A DNA stretch of 64,000 nucleotides from Priestia aryabhattai (lineage in GTDB: Bacteria > Bacillota > Bacilli > Bacillales > Bacillaceae_H): positions 372,001 through 436,000 of the forward strand of contig NZ_JAMBOQ010000004.1 in NCBI RefSeq assembly GCF_023715685.1, read 5' to 3'. The translations under genes and the position numbers were made by a program. Shown here one piece after another: positions 50,671 to 59,644 of the stretch (position 1 is its first letter; the number at the start of each line of letters is the position of its first letter). Below the pieces are notes generated by a model. The model had not been told where the DNA came from, made no database searches, and saw only the letters and a program-made list of their open reading frames with translations.

Positions 50671-52053
50671 ATGGAGATGATTGAACGAGAGCTTGAAGCT
50701 ATTTTGCATGCTTCCAATGACAATATCGTTATCACCGATGAAAAAGGACTTGTTTTACGAGCAAGTCAAAACTGCCGTGATATATATGGGTACGACGTGT
50801 CAGAGTTGGTCGGACAAAACGTGTACGAATTGCAAAAGCGCGGGATATTTTCACCTTCTGTTACGATTGAAGTGCTAAAGAAAAAGAAAGAAGTACAGCT
50901 GATGCAAAAAACGGAAACGGGAAAAGTTGTGATGGCAACCGGTATTCCTGTGTACGATGAACATCAGTGTATGAAAAGAGTAATTAGCTTTTCACATGAT
51001 TTAACAGAGCTTCAGCGCTTAAAAGAAGATTATCAGCAGCTCGAAGTGAAAATGAAAACATATCAGCTAGAAATGGAAGAGCTCCGTGAACAGCAGTCGA
51101 ATGAGATGATCATAAGAAGTCAATCGATGAAAAAGGTATGGTCAATTATTAATCGTGTTGCAGACAGCGATGCAACAGTTGTGTTATTAGGTGAGTCGGG
51201 TGTTGGTAAAACGGCTTTTGCCCGTGCTTTACATTATGGAAGTGAACGAAAAGAAGAGCCGTTTATTGAAATCAACTGCGGAGCCATTCCATCTAGTTTG
51301 TTTGAATCTGAAATGTTTGGATACGAAGCAGGATCTTTTACAGGTGCAAGTACAAAAGGGAAAATAGGAAAGTTTGAGTTAGCTCATAACGGCACGCTTT
51401 TTTTAGATGAAATAGGAGAGTTGCCTCTTGATATGCAAGTGAAGCTGTTAAAGGTGCTGCAAGAAAAAACAGTCACCAAAATTGGCAGTGAACGCGTCAA
51501 ACACGTAAACTTTAGGCTGATTGTAGCAACAAATCAGCCGCTTGAGGAAATGGTCAGAAAAGGAACATTTCGCGAAGATTTATTTTATCGGTTACACGTT
51601 ATTCCGATTACAATTCCCCCGCTTCGTGAGCGAAAAGAAGATATCACGGCACTTCTTTATCATGTGTTACATAAACAAAATGAAAAATATAAAATGAAGA
51701 AATTTTTTCACACAGAAGCATTAAATCGATTGGTTGAACATCAGTGGCCTGGAAATGTGCGCGAGCTTGAAAATACGATTGAACGTCTTGTGTTAACAAC
51801 AGATGAAAATAGTATCTCTCTTCAAGACCTGCCGTTTTATTCAGAAATCAATAGAAATGAGAATGAAGAATGGGAATCTCTTGACACGTTAACCTCTCAA
51901 GGAATGACGCTTCAGCAAGCACTTGCAGAAGTAGAGAAAAATTGGCTGATTCGCGCTTATCGCCAGTGTCAAACAACGTATGAAATGGCAAATGCATTAG
52001 GAATCAGCCAGCCTACGGTCGTAAGACGTTTACGAAAGTACAATATTAAATAA
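50671..52053 (+). CDS. Sigma-54-dependent activator with PAS domain
   Basis: 460 residues, AAAAGGAGGACTGA upstream. PAS sensor at about 5-110 (ILHASNDNIVITDEKGLV), a coiled-coil linker (LKEDYQQLEVKMKTYQLEMEE), then an AAA+ domain: Walker A GESGVGKT (174-181), GSFTGA loop (221-226, normally GAFTGA), LFLDEIGELPLDMQ, NGTLFLDE. The C-terminal HTH is near 435-458 (TYEMANALGISQPTVVRR), of the Fis type. It binds upstream sites and drives RNA polymerase with sigma-54 (SigL). The adjacent -24/-12 promoter and operators at 52.06-52.18 kb suggest its target is the next operon. The Ser in GSFTGA still retains the key Phe and Thr. Confidence 0.92.
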   Translation: MEMIERELEAILHASNDNIVITDEKGLVLRASQNCRDIYGYDVSELVGQNVYELQKRGIFSPSVTIEVLKKKKEVQLMQKTETGKVVMATGIPVYDEHQCMKRVISFSHDLTELQRLKEDYQQLEVKMKTYQLEMEELREQQSNEMIIRSQSMKKVWSIINRVADSDATVVLLGESGVGKTAFARALHYGSERKEEPFIEINCGAIPSSLFESEMFGYEAGSFTGASTKGKIGKFELAHNGTLFLDEIGELPLDMQVKLLKVLQEKTVTKIGSERVKHVNFRLIVATNQPLEEMVRKGTFREDLFYRLHVIPITIPPLRERKEDITALLYHVLHKQNEKYKMKKFFHTEALNRLVEHQWPGNVRELENTIERLVLTTDENSISLQDLPFYSEINRNENEEWESLDTLTSQGMTLQQALAEVEKNWLIRAYRQCQTTYEMANALGISQPTVVRRLRKYNIK

Positions 52054-52060
52054 TAAGGTT

Positions 52061-52129
52061 TTAATTCAAAATGAATTAACTGATTCAATCGTGAATCATT
52101 TTTTTTATTTTGATTCTATTATGAATTGA
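52061..52129. promoter_or_regulatory. Three palindromic upstream activator sites
   Basis: Site 1 TTAATTCAAAATGAATTAA (52061-52079), site 2 TGATTCAATCGTGAATCA (52081-52098), site 3 TGATTCTATTATGAATTGA (52111-52129, imperfect). All share TTC...GAA half-sites and lie 38-105 bp upstream of the -24/-12 promoter, where sigma-54 activators bind. Site 2 with the following T-run could also terminate the activator transcript. Confidence 0.6.
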
Positions 52130-52166
52130 AAATCGTACATAATTGCACGAAATAGGGTGATAAAAC

Positions 52167-52183
52167 TTGGCATGTATTTTGCA
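52167..52183 (+). promoter_or_regulatory. Sigma-54 (-24/-12) promoter
   Basis: TTGGCATGTATTTTGCA. The GG and GC elements are spaced exactly as in the consensus TTGGCAC-N5-TTGCA. It lies about 89 bp before the agmatinase-family gene. Confidence 0.8.
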
Positions 52184-52271
52184 TTAATAAAAAGTATCTA
52201 AATAAAAAGCGCCAGGTATCTAAAATGAGAACATGGCGCTAATGAATGAAACCCATTAGGAGGAATAAATT

Positions 52272-53255
52272 ATGCCAAAATATCAGCCGAAAAATTCATT
52301 TGAATCTCCGCGTTTTTGCGGACCACGAACATTTATGAGACTTCCGTACCTAGAACAAATAAATTCAGAGATGGATTTTATTGTGACGGGTATTCCATTT
52401 GATTCAGGGCAATCTTTTCGAACAGGAGCACGTTTTGGGCCGGAAGCTATTCGAGATTTCTCCATTTTGCTTCGTCCGTATAACCCAGAACAAAAGATTA
52501 ATATTTTTGATTACATTTCAGGCGTGGACTACGGCGATTTAGCAGTAGTTCCCGGGTATATTTTAGAAACATATAAAAAAATTGAAGCAGGGTTAACGCC
52601 GGTTGTTAATGAAGGAATTATTCCTATTTCACTAGGCGGCGATCATTCGATGACGCTCGGTGAACTTCGTGCCATCGCGAAAAAGCACGGACCGGTAGCG
52701 CTTTTACAGTTTGATGCTCATTCCGATACGTGGGATAGTTATTTTGAACAAAAATACAATCACGGCACGGTATTCAGACGAGCAATTGAAGAAGGGTTAA
52801 TCGATGTGTCCCGCTCGATTCAAATCGGTATGCGAGGCGGTCTATACGGCATTGAAGATTTAGAAGATGCAAAGAACTTAGGTTTAGCTCTATATACGAC
52901 AAATGAATATAAAAAACTGGGCGTTGAAAGAATGCTAGATATTATTCATGAGCGTGTAGGGAAAGAACCTGTGTTTTTGTCGTTTGACATTGATTTTTTA
53001 GATCCAGTTTACGCGCCGGGAACAGGAACACCTGAAGTATCGGGTGCAAGTACTGACGATGCGCTTCAATTCGTTCGAGGCTTAACAAATATTGATTTTG
53101 TCGGTTTTGATTTAGTAGAAGTACTGCCAGCTTACGACCATGGCCAAATTACAGCAGCAGCGGCCGCTAACATTGTCTATGAATTTATCACGCTTATTGC
53201 GTTAAGAAAAAAAGCAAAAGAAGAAGAAGCGCTGTTAGTGAAAGCACGCGACTGA
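52272..53255 (+). CDS. Agmatinase/guanidinobutyrase-family ureohydrolase
   Basis: 327 residues, TAGGAGGAAT upstream. The two-manganese site is visible: GGDHSMT, DAHSDTWD, and SFDIDFLDPVYAPGTGTPE. The N-terminal YQPKNSFESPRFCGPRTFMRLPY and the GARFGPEAIR block place it near agmatinases and guanidinobutyrases rather than arginases. It cleaves a guanidino group to urea plus an amine. The next two genes are a gamma-aminobutyraldehyde-type dehydrogenase and an NCS1 permease. This fits agmatine, guanidinobutyrate or a related guanidino compound as substrate, which cannot be decided from sequence. Confidence 0.85.
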   Translation: MPKYQPKNSFESPRFCGPRTFMRLPYLEQINSEMDFIVTGIPFDSGQSFRTGARFGPEAIRDFSILLRPYNPEQKINIFDYISGVDYGDLAVVPGYILETYKKIEAGLTPVVNEGIIPISLGGDHSMTLGELRAIAKKHGPVALLQFDAHSDTWDSYFEQKYNHGTVFRRAIEEGLIDVSRSIQIGMRGGLYGIEDLEDAKNLGLALYTTNEYKKLGVERMLDIIHERVGKEPVFLSFDIDFLDPVYAPGTGTPEVSGASTDDALQFVRGLTNIDFVGFDLVEVLPAYDHGQITAAAAANIVYEFITLIALRKKAKEEEALLVKARD

Positions 53256-53271
53256 ATATAAACAAAACGGT

Positions 53272-53306
53272 AAAAGTGGGAAGGTAATATTATCTTCCCA
53301 CTTTTA
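53272..53306 (+). terminator. Hairpin between the ureohydrolase and dehydrogenase genes
   Basis: AAAAGTGGGAAG pairs with CTTCCCACTTTT, loop GTAATATTAT, weak T tail. Inside the operon, so it may lower expression of downstream genes or protect the mRNA end. Confidence 0.65.
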
Positions 53307-53337
53307 TATAAGAGTTCTCTATAGGGAGTGTTTGACT

Positions 53338-54792
53338 ATGAACGGGCAAGTATATGTAAAAATAGATAAGAAACAAGAAAAAATATTAAAAAGAGAAATA
53401 CTCAATCCAGCGACCAATAAGATCATAGCAGAAGTATTTGATTCGTCACTTCAACAAGTAGAGGAAGCGGTAGATAAAGCAAAACAGGCTTTTGAGCAGA
53501 GTGAATGGAAGAAAAATAAATCACTGCGTGTAGGGGTACTTACGAAACTAGCGGACTTATTAGAAAAAGAAGCAAGTGTATTTGCCGAAACAGAAACGTT
53601 AAATACAGGCAAACCGGTAAAAGAATCACAGTTAGATATCGAGGATACGATTAATTGTTTAAGATATTACGCAAATTTAATAGAAGAAAATCAGCCATGG
53701 ACAAAAGACATGTTCGACAATACAAACAGTAAAATCATTCAAGAACCTATTGGCGTATGCGCGCTAATCGTTCCTTGGAATTTTCCTTTGCTGCTTGGTA
53801 TGTGGAAGCTGGCTCCTGCATTAGCAGCTGGAAACACGGTGGTGTTTAAGCCGTCAGAATTAACACCGCTTTCTTTTCTAAAGTTAGCTTCATTATGTGA
53901 AAAAGCTGGTATACCAGAAGGCGTGTTTAATTTAATTACAGGAGACGGTAAAGTGGGAAGTGCGCTTGTTGAACACAAAGACGTAGCCAAAGTCTCTTTT
54001 ACAGGAGGATCAGAAACAGGCAAACGTATTTATCAGCAGTGCGCAAAAGAGATGAAAAGAGTTTCGCTTGAACTGGGAGGGAAATCTCCGCTTCTTATTT
54101 TCCAAGATAGCGAAATTGATATTGCAGTAGATTGGACAATGTTTGGCTCATTTTTTAACCAAGGGCAAGTGTGTGTAGCTTCATCGCGTATACTCGTACA
54201 TGAATCTATTTATAAGCCGTTTCTTTCTGCTCTTACGGAGGCTGTTGCTACTATAAAAATTGGCAACCCCTTAACAGAAGAAACGGAGATGGGTCCGGTT
54301 ATTAGCAAAAAGCATCTGAACAAAATACGGAATTTTATCAAGCTAGGTCAAGAAGAAGGCGCGAATTTATTAACAGGAGGAACGTTAATCAACTGCGAAG
54401 GTGGAAACTATATGAAGCCGGCTGTGCTCGTCGATGTGGAGCAGCATATGAAAGTCGTACAAGAAGAAATATTTGGTCCGGTCATTACCGTTCAATCCTT
54501 TTCAAGTGAAGAAGAAGCCATAGCACTTGCCAACGGCACTAAATTTGGTTTAGCTGCAGGAATTTTAACGAACGATGTAGCGAAAGCAGAGCGAGTTGCT
54601 GAACATCTTCAAGCGGGAACGATTTGGATCAACGGCTACCACACACCTCATATTGAAACTGCTTGGGGCGGTTTCAAAGAAAGCGGCATTGGCCGAGAGT
54701 TAGGCCCATCTGGTTTAGCTGCTTTTACTGAAACAAAACATGTGAATACAAATTCCAAGTTAGCTCGAGCCAATTGGTATCAGCAAAAATGA
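53338..54792 (+). CDS. NAD(P)-dependent aldehyde dehydrogenase (betaine/aminobutyraldehyde type)
   Basis: 484 residues from ATG 53338 with AGGGAGTG 8 bp upstream. Conserved parts: VPWNFPLLLGMWKLAPALAAGN, FTGGSETGKRI, catalytic Glu in LELGGKSP, catalytic Cys in GQVCVASSR, and the late PFGG-like block WGGFKESGIGRELG. It is closest in feel to betaine/4-aminobutyraldehyde dehydrogenases. In this operon the likely job is oxidation of the aldehyde formed from the amine after guanidino cleavage or transamination. A decayed copy of its start occurs at 56266-56376. Confidence 0.9.
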   Translation: MNGQVYVKIDKKQEKILKREILNPATNKIIAEVFDSSLQQVEEAVDKAKQAFEQSEWKKNKSLRVGVLTKLADLLEKEASVFAETETLNTGKPVKESQLDIEDTINCLRYYANLIEENQPWTKDMFDNTNSKIIQEPIGVCALIVPWNFPLLLGMWKLAPALAAGNTVVFKPSELTPLSFLKLASLCEKAGIPEGVFNLITGDGKVGSALVEHKDVAKVSFTGGSETGKRIYQQCAKEMKRVSLELGGKSPLLIFQDSEIDIAVDWTMFGSFFNQGQVCVASSRILVHESIYKPFLSALTEAVATIKIGNPLTEETEMGPVISKKHLNKIRNFIKLGQEEGANLLTGGTLINCEGGNYMKPAVLVDVEQHMKVVQEEIFGPVITVQSFSSEEEAIALANGTKFGLAAGILTNDVAKAERVAEHLQAGTIWINGYHTPHIETAWGGFKESGIGRELGPSGLAAFTETKHVNTNSKLARANWYQQK

Positions 54793-54806
54793 AAGGTGGA
54801 AAAGGA

Positions 54807-56168
54807 ATGACAATAAAAAGTGGTCTCGCCCATGATAATGTGCAGCCGATTGCAATGAATAAAAGAAGTATGGGCTTCTTCTCTACATTTTCCATGTGGA
54901 TAGGAGCCAATGTGGTAGTAACGACCGTTTTTACCGGAATGCTGCTTGTACCCGATATGACATTTCTAAAGGCATTATTTATTATCGTGCTTGGCTCTTT
55001 AGTTGGTGCCATACCGCTCGTGCTAATGGGGAATATCGGAACTCGAACCGGTCTTCCAACCATGGTTTTGATGAGACCTGCCTTTGGACAAAGAGGAGCT
55101 ATGCTTCCTGCTGCTGTTAATCTTATTACATTAATCGGGTGGGCATGGATTCAAGCCTACATGGCAGGGCTAAGTTTAAATCATGCCATTACCTTTTTGA
55201 CCGGTTACAGTAACATCAATCTATTTACAATCCTTACTCAAGTGTTGGTAGTAGCTATTTCTATATACGGACATAAAGGCATTGAAGCAACGGAGAAATT
55301 AGTAGCTACGCTTATGGTCATTTTAGCAACCGTTGTGTTTAGCTATTTGTTTATCGAATTTGATGCAGCAAAATTAATTCAAATGAAAGCAAGCGAAAAT
55401 CCTGGCATTACAGGAATGTTAGCTTTTGATATTGTAGTAGCTACAGCTTTTACGTGGATTCCCATTGTTTGCGATTATAATAGAAACTGTAAATCTGAAA
55501 AAACGGGAATTGCTGGAACTTATTTAGGGTATAACGTCGCGACTTTAATTGCGATGGGGTTAGGCGCAACGGTTTCTGGTTTTTCAATTCTCGGAAATAT
55601 GACGCAAACGTATGACCCAGTAAATTTAATTGGTGCATATAGCCCGCTGTTAGGATTAGTAGCAGCCATCGTGATTTTTTTATCGGTGCTGTCCACGAAT
55701 GTAATGGTACTGTATAGCGCGACGATGTCTTATTTATCTATTTTTCCAAAGCAGCGCTTCTGGATACCGGCACTAACCATGGGAGTTGTCACAGTCCTAG
55801 GTTCTTTATTAAAAGAGTGGTTAATGACAAATTTTCAAAGCTTTTTGCTTATGATCGGCGTATTATTTATTCCCATTATTGCTATTGTTCTTGTTGATTA
55901 TTATATCATTCGCCGAAAACACTACGATGTTTCAGCCATTTTAGAAAAACAAAATAAAATGTACTGGTATACAAAAGGATTTAATCTTCATGTGTATGTA
56001 TCTTACATAGTGGGTGCTGTATTTGCCTACTATTTCACGTATGTTCATCCGATAGCCACAGGTGCAACGATTGTAACTTTTTTATTTACAGGTGTTTTAC
56101 ATGTATTGTTAACCAAGCTTTCACAGCTCTCCATCCCTTATTCAAAGGGAATCGACAGAAATGCTTGA
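54807..56168 (+). CDS. NCS1-family permease (cytosine/purine/allantoin type)
   Basis: 453 residues; start ATG 54807 with AAAAGGA just upstream (ATG 54789 is also in frame). Twelve hydrophobic helices. NCS1 features: the N-terminal NKRSMGFFSTFSMWIGANVVVTT, GRTGLPTMVLMRPAFG-like GTRTGLPTMVLMRPAFGQRG and the WIPIVCDYNRN segment. The family imports nucleobases, hydantoins or related nitrogenous compounds. In this operon it probably imports the guanidino compound or amine used by the two enzymes. The gene closes the sigma-54 operon. Confidence 0.87.
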   Translation: MTIKSGLAHDNVQPIAMNKRSMGFFSTFSMWIGANVVVTTVFTGMLLVPDMTFLKALFIIVLGSLVGAIPLVLMGNIGTRTGLPTMVLMRPAFGQRGAMLPAAVNLITLIGWAWIQAYMAGLSLNHAITFLTGYSNINLFTILTQVLVVAISIYGHKGIEATEKLVATLMVILATVVFSYLFIEFDAAKLIQMKASENPGITGMLAFDIVVATAFTWIPIVCDYNRNCKSEKTGIAGTYLGYNVATLIAMGLGATVSGFSILGNMTQTYDPVNLIGAYSPLLGLVAAIVIFLSVLSTNVMVLYSATMSYLSIFPKQRFWIPALTMGVVTVLGSLLKEWLMTNFQSFLLMIGVLFIPIIAIVLVDYYIIRRKHYDVSAILEKQNKMYWYTKGFNLHVYVSYIVGAVFAYYFTYVHPIATGATIVTFLFTGVLHVLLTKLSQLSIPYSKGIDRNA

Positions 56169-56212
56169 TATACATTTTAAATAGACTGAATTATCTTAAA
56201 AATACCACCGTC

Positions 56213-56241
56213 AAAAAGCTCCTATTTAAAGGAGCTTTTTG
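56213..56241 (+). terminator. Terminator of the guanidino operon
   Basis: AAAAAGCTCCT pairs with AGGAGCTTTTT. The stem is the same as at the recQ terminator (50564-50592), with one extra base in the loop. Confidence 0.85.
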
Positions 56242-56265
56242 TGCTGAATAAAGGAGGGTTTTACT

Positions 56266-56376
56266 ATAACAAGGCAAGCAGATGTAAAAATAGATGAAAA
56301 ATAAGTAAAAGCAGGGAGAAGAGAGGTTCTTAATCCAGCCACAAATAAAGTAATAACGTGTATTTGATTCTGTCAG
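56266..56376 (+). pseudogene. Decayed N-terminal fragment of an aldehyde dehydrogenase
   Basis: The first 37 codons mirror the intact gene at 53338. Reading ATA for the start, the frame gives ADVKIDEK, a stop, then REVLNPATNKVI. The intact protein reads YVKIDKKQEK then REILNPATNKII. The AGGAGGGTTTTACT upstream matches the AGGGAGTGTTTGACT of the intact copy. Three lesions are visible: ATG to ATA, and two stops. The rest of the gene is missing. It is a remnant of a duplicated or replaced dehydrogenase. Confidence 0.75.
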
Positions 56377-56424
56377 GGGTCTTTCCTATAATAAATGTAG
56401 GAAAACTTTCCAAAGGAGAATTTT

Positions 56425-59037
56425 ATGTTCGAATTAGAGGCTATTCAAAGCAGGGCCATTGAAAAAACTAAGCATACATTACTACAGGATATAAAGAGCG
56501 TACTAGGTGAACAAGCTGAATGTCCTGATTTAGAGACTTATTTAACAGACAGGCACTCTTTTATTAAAAAAGCCTGGGGGACTACGTGGAGAAAGGTAGT
56601 TGTTTCTTCCGTATCTAAGAAAAACAGAAAGTCGTATTTAACAGAGAAAGGCTTTGATATAAAAGGGTATAAACCTCAAGCTAGAGATAAGTTATTTGCT
56701 AAAGAAACTAGAAAAGGTATGGAGTTTGATGCTTTTTCTTGGTTAGAAAAGCAATACGGAAATGGCAATAGAGCTGAGTGGCTATCTCTATACGAGGAAG
56801 CAAGAGCAGAACTTGCCCAAAAAGAAGAAGAAAGAAAAGAGAAAGAAAGACAGCAAAGTATTAACGATAGAAAAGCTAGGTATCAATTACAGTTAAATTT
56901 AGAATCAGCTCCTGTCTTGGAATTAAACAAAGAGCTGTATTACCTACATATAAGAGAACAGCTTTCACATCAACTATCAAAAGACATTGAAACAAACCCA
57001 AAGTATATTGAAAACTATGCGCCGCATACTGAGCTTGAAGATGAATTAATAGCAAACGGTAATTTAACACGTCATGATTATGAAACGGTTAATGACTTTT
57101 TTCAAGAGCTCACCGGTAACGTAAGCTCAGAATTAGACAGATATTCAACCATCATCTTGTTTGAAACGTATGAAGATGTATACGAGGTATTTATCACAGA
57201 TAAGATTTATGAACTCATTCCAAATATGATTATGGATGACCTTCCTACTTCATTTAAAGAAGAATATAAATCCTATACAAATGCTTCGGTAACACGCATG
57301 GATATTATAAAAGCACTTAGAAGTAATTTATCGGATTTGGTCTATGAATATAAAAAAATGCTCGTAGAAGAAAAGCTTTCCGATGTACTAGAAGTTTCAG
57401 ATAACAACTTAACGATCGAAGAACATAAAGAGAGGTATACACAGCAGCTGGAAGAAAGACGATTACAACAAGAACGTGAACTTGAAGAAAAGAAAAAGCT
57501 TATTGAAGAAGAACAGCGACAATTAAATTATATTTTTGGTGCAGAATACGAAATGGACCCAAGAAAAGAAACGGAATACATTCTTCATCTCGGTGATACA
57601 AACACAGGAAAAACGTATACAGCATTAAAATCATTAAAAAAAGCTGCTTCGGGTAATTACTTAGCGCCACTTCGCTTGTTAGCTTTAGAAGTTTTTGAAA
57701 AGCTAAACAAGGACGGAGTTGCTTGTTCGTTAAAAACAGGTGAAGAAGAAAAGATTGTTGAAGATGCTCAGCATATGGCCGGTACCGTAGAGATGTTTAG
57801 TGAATTAGAACATGGCGATGTAACAGTAATCGATGAAGCACAGATGATTCAAGACAGAGACCGAGGGTTTTCATGGTATAAAGCCATCACCCGAGCCAAT
57901 GCCAAACAAGTTCATGTGATCGGGAGTTTAAGCATTCGAAGTATGCTAGAAGAGATGCTAGACGGTGTTATCTCAGAAATTCATGAGTACGAAAGAGATA
58001 TACCTTTAAAAGTAGATCTTCGAAAATTTAAAATTGAACAAGTGAAACCCGCTGATGCTTTAATTGTTTTCTCACGTAAGAAAGTTTTGCAGACAGCGGC
58101 TAAGCTAGAAAAAGATGGTCATAAAGTTAGCGTGATTTATGGCAGTATGCCGCCTGAAACGAGAAGAAAACAAATTGAGCAGTTCATTAATAGAGAAACA
58201 AATGTCATTGTGTCTACAGATGCAATTGGAATGGGATTAAATCTTCCAATTAGACGAATTGTCCTTTTAGAAAACATGAAATTTGACGGGCAAAAGAGGA
58301 GATTATTGACTTCTCAAGAGTTAAAGCAGATTGCAGGTCGTGCTGGGAGGAAGGGTCTCTATAATGTAGGAGAAGTTGCTTTCGCTAAAGATGCAAAGCA
58401 AATGAGAGAACTGTTATTTTCAACAGACGAGCAAATCAGTAAATTTTCAATTGCTCCTACTTCAGATATGCTCAGAAGATTTAAAGAATATCATCATGAC
58501 CTCGGAACGTTTTTTGACATGTGGGCTAAATTTAAAAATCCAAAAGGTACACAAAAATCAAATCTGGCACAAGAACGTGAGCTTTATGATGAAGTAAAAG
58601 ACACGCTAGTTGAGGCGAAAATGCCGATTGTTGATTTATATGGTTACTTACAGCTGCCGTTTTCAGCAAAAGAAAGCTCTTTGAAAAAACAGTGGGTGGC
58701 TAGCATGAATGCGATTGTTAACAGGGAAGCATTACCTGAACCAAGGATGATAGAAGGTTCACTAGAAAATTTAGAGCTGTCTTATAAGGCGATTGGCTTG
58801 CATCTTTTATTTCTATATCGAATGGATAGAAGGCCAGAAGCTATTTACTGGGAGCGTGTCCGAGAAGAGCTTACAAACAAAATACATGACGTATTAAGAA
58901 AAGATATGAAAAAATTTAAAAGAACGTGCAGTGCGTGTTCTAAAGAACTTCCTTGGAATCATGATTATGCGATATGCGATTCATGTTTTCATAAAAGATT
59001 TCGCAGAAGATATGGGGACGACTACGATTTTAATTAA
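56425..59037 (+). CDS. SUV3-like superfamily II RNA helicase
   Basis: 870 residues, AAAGGAGAATTTT upstream. N-terminal ~385 residues are helical and charged with no recognised domain, ending in a coiled coil (QLEERRLQQERELEEKKK). Helicase core about 385-680: Walker A GDTNTGKTYTALKSL, PLRLLALEVFE (motif Ia), VIDEAQM (motif II), STDAIGMGLNLPIRRIV (motif V), QIAGRAGRKG (motif VI). These match the SUV3 mitochondrial RNA helicase pattern. The C-terminus has a CSAC...CDSC zinc-finger pair and a basic tail. Probable role in RNA unwinding; partners unknown. Confidence 0.8.
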   Translation: MFELEAIQSRAIEKTKHTLLQDIKSVLGEQAECPDLETYLTDRHSFIKKAWGTTWRKVVVSSVSKKNRKSYLTEKGFDIKGYKPQARDKLFAKETRKGMEFDAFSWLEKQYGNGNRAEWLSLYEEARAELAQKEEERKEKERQQSINDRKARYQLQLNLESAPVLELNKELYYLHIREQLSHQLSKDIETNPKYIENYAPHTELEDELIANGNLTRHDYETVNDFFQELTGNVSSELDRYSTIILFETYEDVYEVFITDKIYELIPNMIMDDLPTSFKEEYKSYTNASVTRMDIIKALRSNLSDLVYEYKKMLVEEKLSDVLEVSDNNLTIEEHKERYTQQLEERRLQQERELEEKKKLIEEEQRQLNYIFGAEYEMDPRKETEYILHLGDTNTGKTYTALKSLKKAASGNYLAPLRLLALEVFEKLNKDGVACSLKTGEEEKIVEDAQHMAGTVEMFSELEHGDVTVIDEAQMIQDRDRGFSWYKAITRANAKQVHVIGSLSIRSMLEEMLDGVISEIHEYERDIPLKVDLRKFKIEQVKPADALIVFSRKKVLQTAAKLEKDGHKVSVIYGSMPPETRRKQIEQFINRETNVIVSTDAIGMGLNLPIRRIVLLENMKFDGQKRRLLTSQELKQIAGRAGRKGLYNVGEVAFAKDAKQMRELLFSTDEQISKFSIAPTSDMLRRFKEYHHDLGTFFDMWAKFKNPKGTQKSNLAQERELYDEVKDTLVEAKMPIVDLYGYLQLPFSAKESSLKKQWVASMNAIVNREALPEPRMIEGSLENLELSYKAIGLHLLFLYRMDRRPEAIYWERVREELTNKIHDVLRKDMKKFKRTCSACSKELPWNHDYAICDSCFHKRFRRRYGDDYDFN

Positions 59038-59088
59038 TAAGATGTAGTGATAAAAAAGAGGCTTGTACAAAAGTATTTTAGTTGAAGG

Positions 59089-59121
59089 AAGATCCGAACG
59101 ATAAATCGCTCGGATCTTTTC
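59089..59121 (+). terminator. Terminator of the helicase gene
   Basis: AAGATCCGA pairs with TCGGATCTT, loop ACGATAAATCGC, T tail. Confidence 0.8.
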
Positions 59122-59164
59122 AATGTGATGGTGAATATAGGTTTCATGTATGTAGTGGCTTCTA

Positions 59165-59296
59165 GCTGTTGATTGGAGGGCAAGGCGAAGACTCCTGTGG
59201 GAAAAGCGGAATAGGTGAGACCCCGCAGGAGTGTAAGCGACGAGGAGGCTCACCGGCCGCGCGCGGAAAGCGAAGTCTTGCACGGAAATCAACAGC
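59165..59296. repeat. Dispersed Bacillaceae intergenic repeat
   Basis: Ends in a perfect 10-bp inverted repeat (GCTGTTGATT and AATCAACAGC). Inside, ACTCCTGTGGG pairs with CCCCGCAGGAGT, and the GC-rich segments GGCTCACCGGCCG and GCGGAAAGCGAAGTCTTG follow. The interior is much more GC-rich than its surroundings. This consensus occurs in many copies in Bacillaceae genomes, including B. megaterium; its role is unknown. The copy-number statement is from general knowledge of the element, not from this window. Confidence 0.75.
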
Positions 59297-59644
59297 GGTG
59301 TAACAAGCGATCCCTACTAGCTCATGTATCCCATTTGTGCTCCTTTAGATTGGATTGATGTAGTTATGTCTCAATCTCATTTTTCGTATAGGCTTTTAAT
59401 CTTTTTCCTATGAATTTCTGCGTCAAAGCAGATTTTTGTAGAAAAAAGTCAGAAATGTATAAGCGGTCATCTTGTAAAAAGAGCAATAAATTATTATGAT
59501 ATAAGGTGGAGCTTATATTTTAAAGAGTTCCGTGATTTTTTTGTTGGGCGGACGTGTATTGTATTAGAGTAAATTTGCTATCATTCGTTATTTTAAAAGC
59601 AGCACTTTTAAATAGAGATACGGTTCGTAATAGAAGGGAAGAGG

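Larger units (their letters stand above)
59038..59644. other. Intergenic region with dispersed repeat
   Basis: Over 600 bp without a gene. Contains the helicase terminator (59089-59121) and a 132-bp dispersed repeat (59165-59296). The rest upstream of menA is AT-rich with no feature I can support. Confidence 0.55.
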
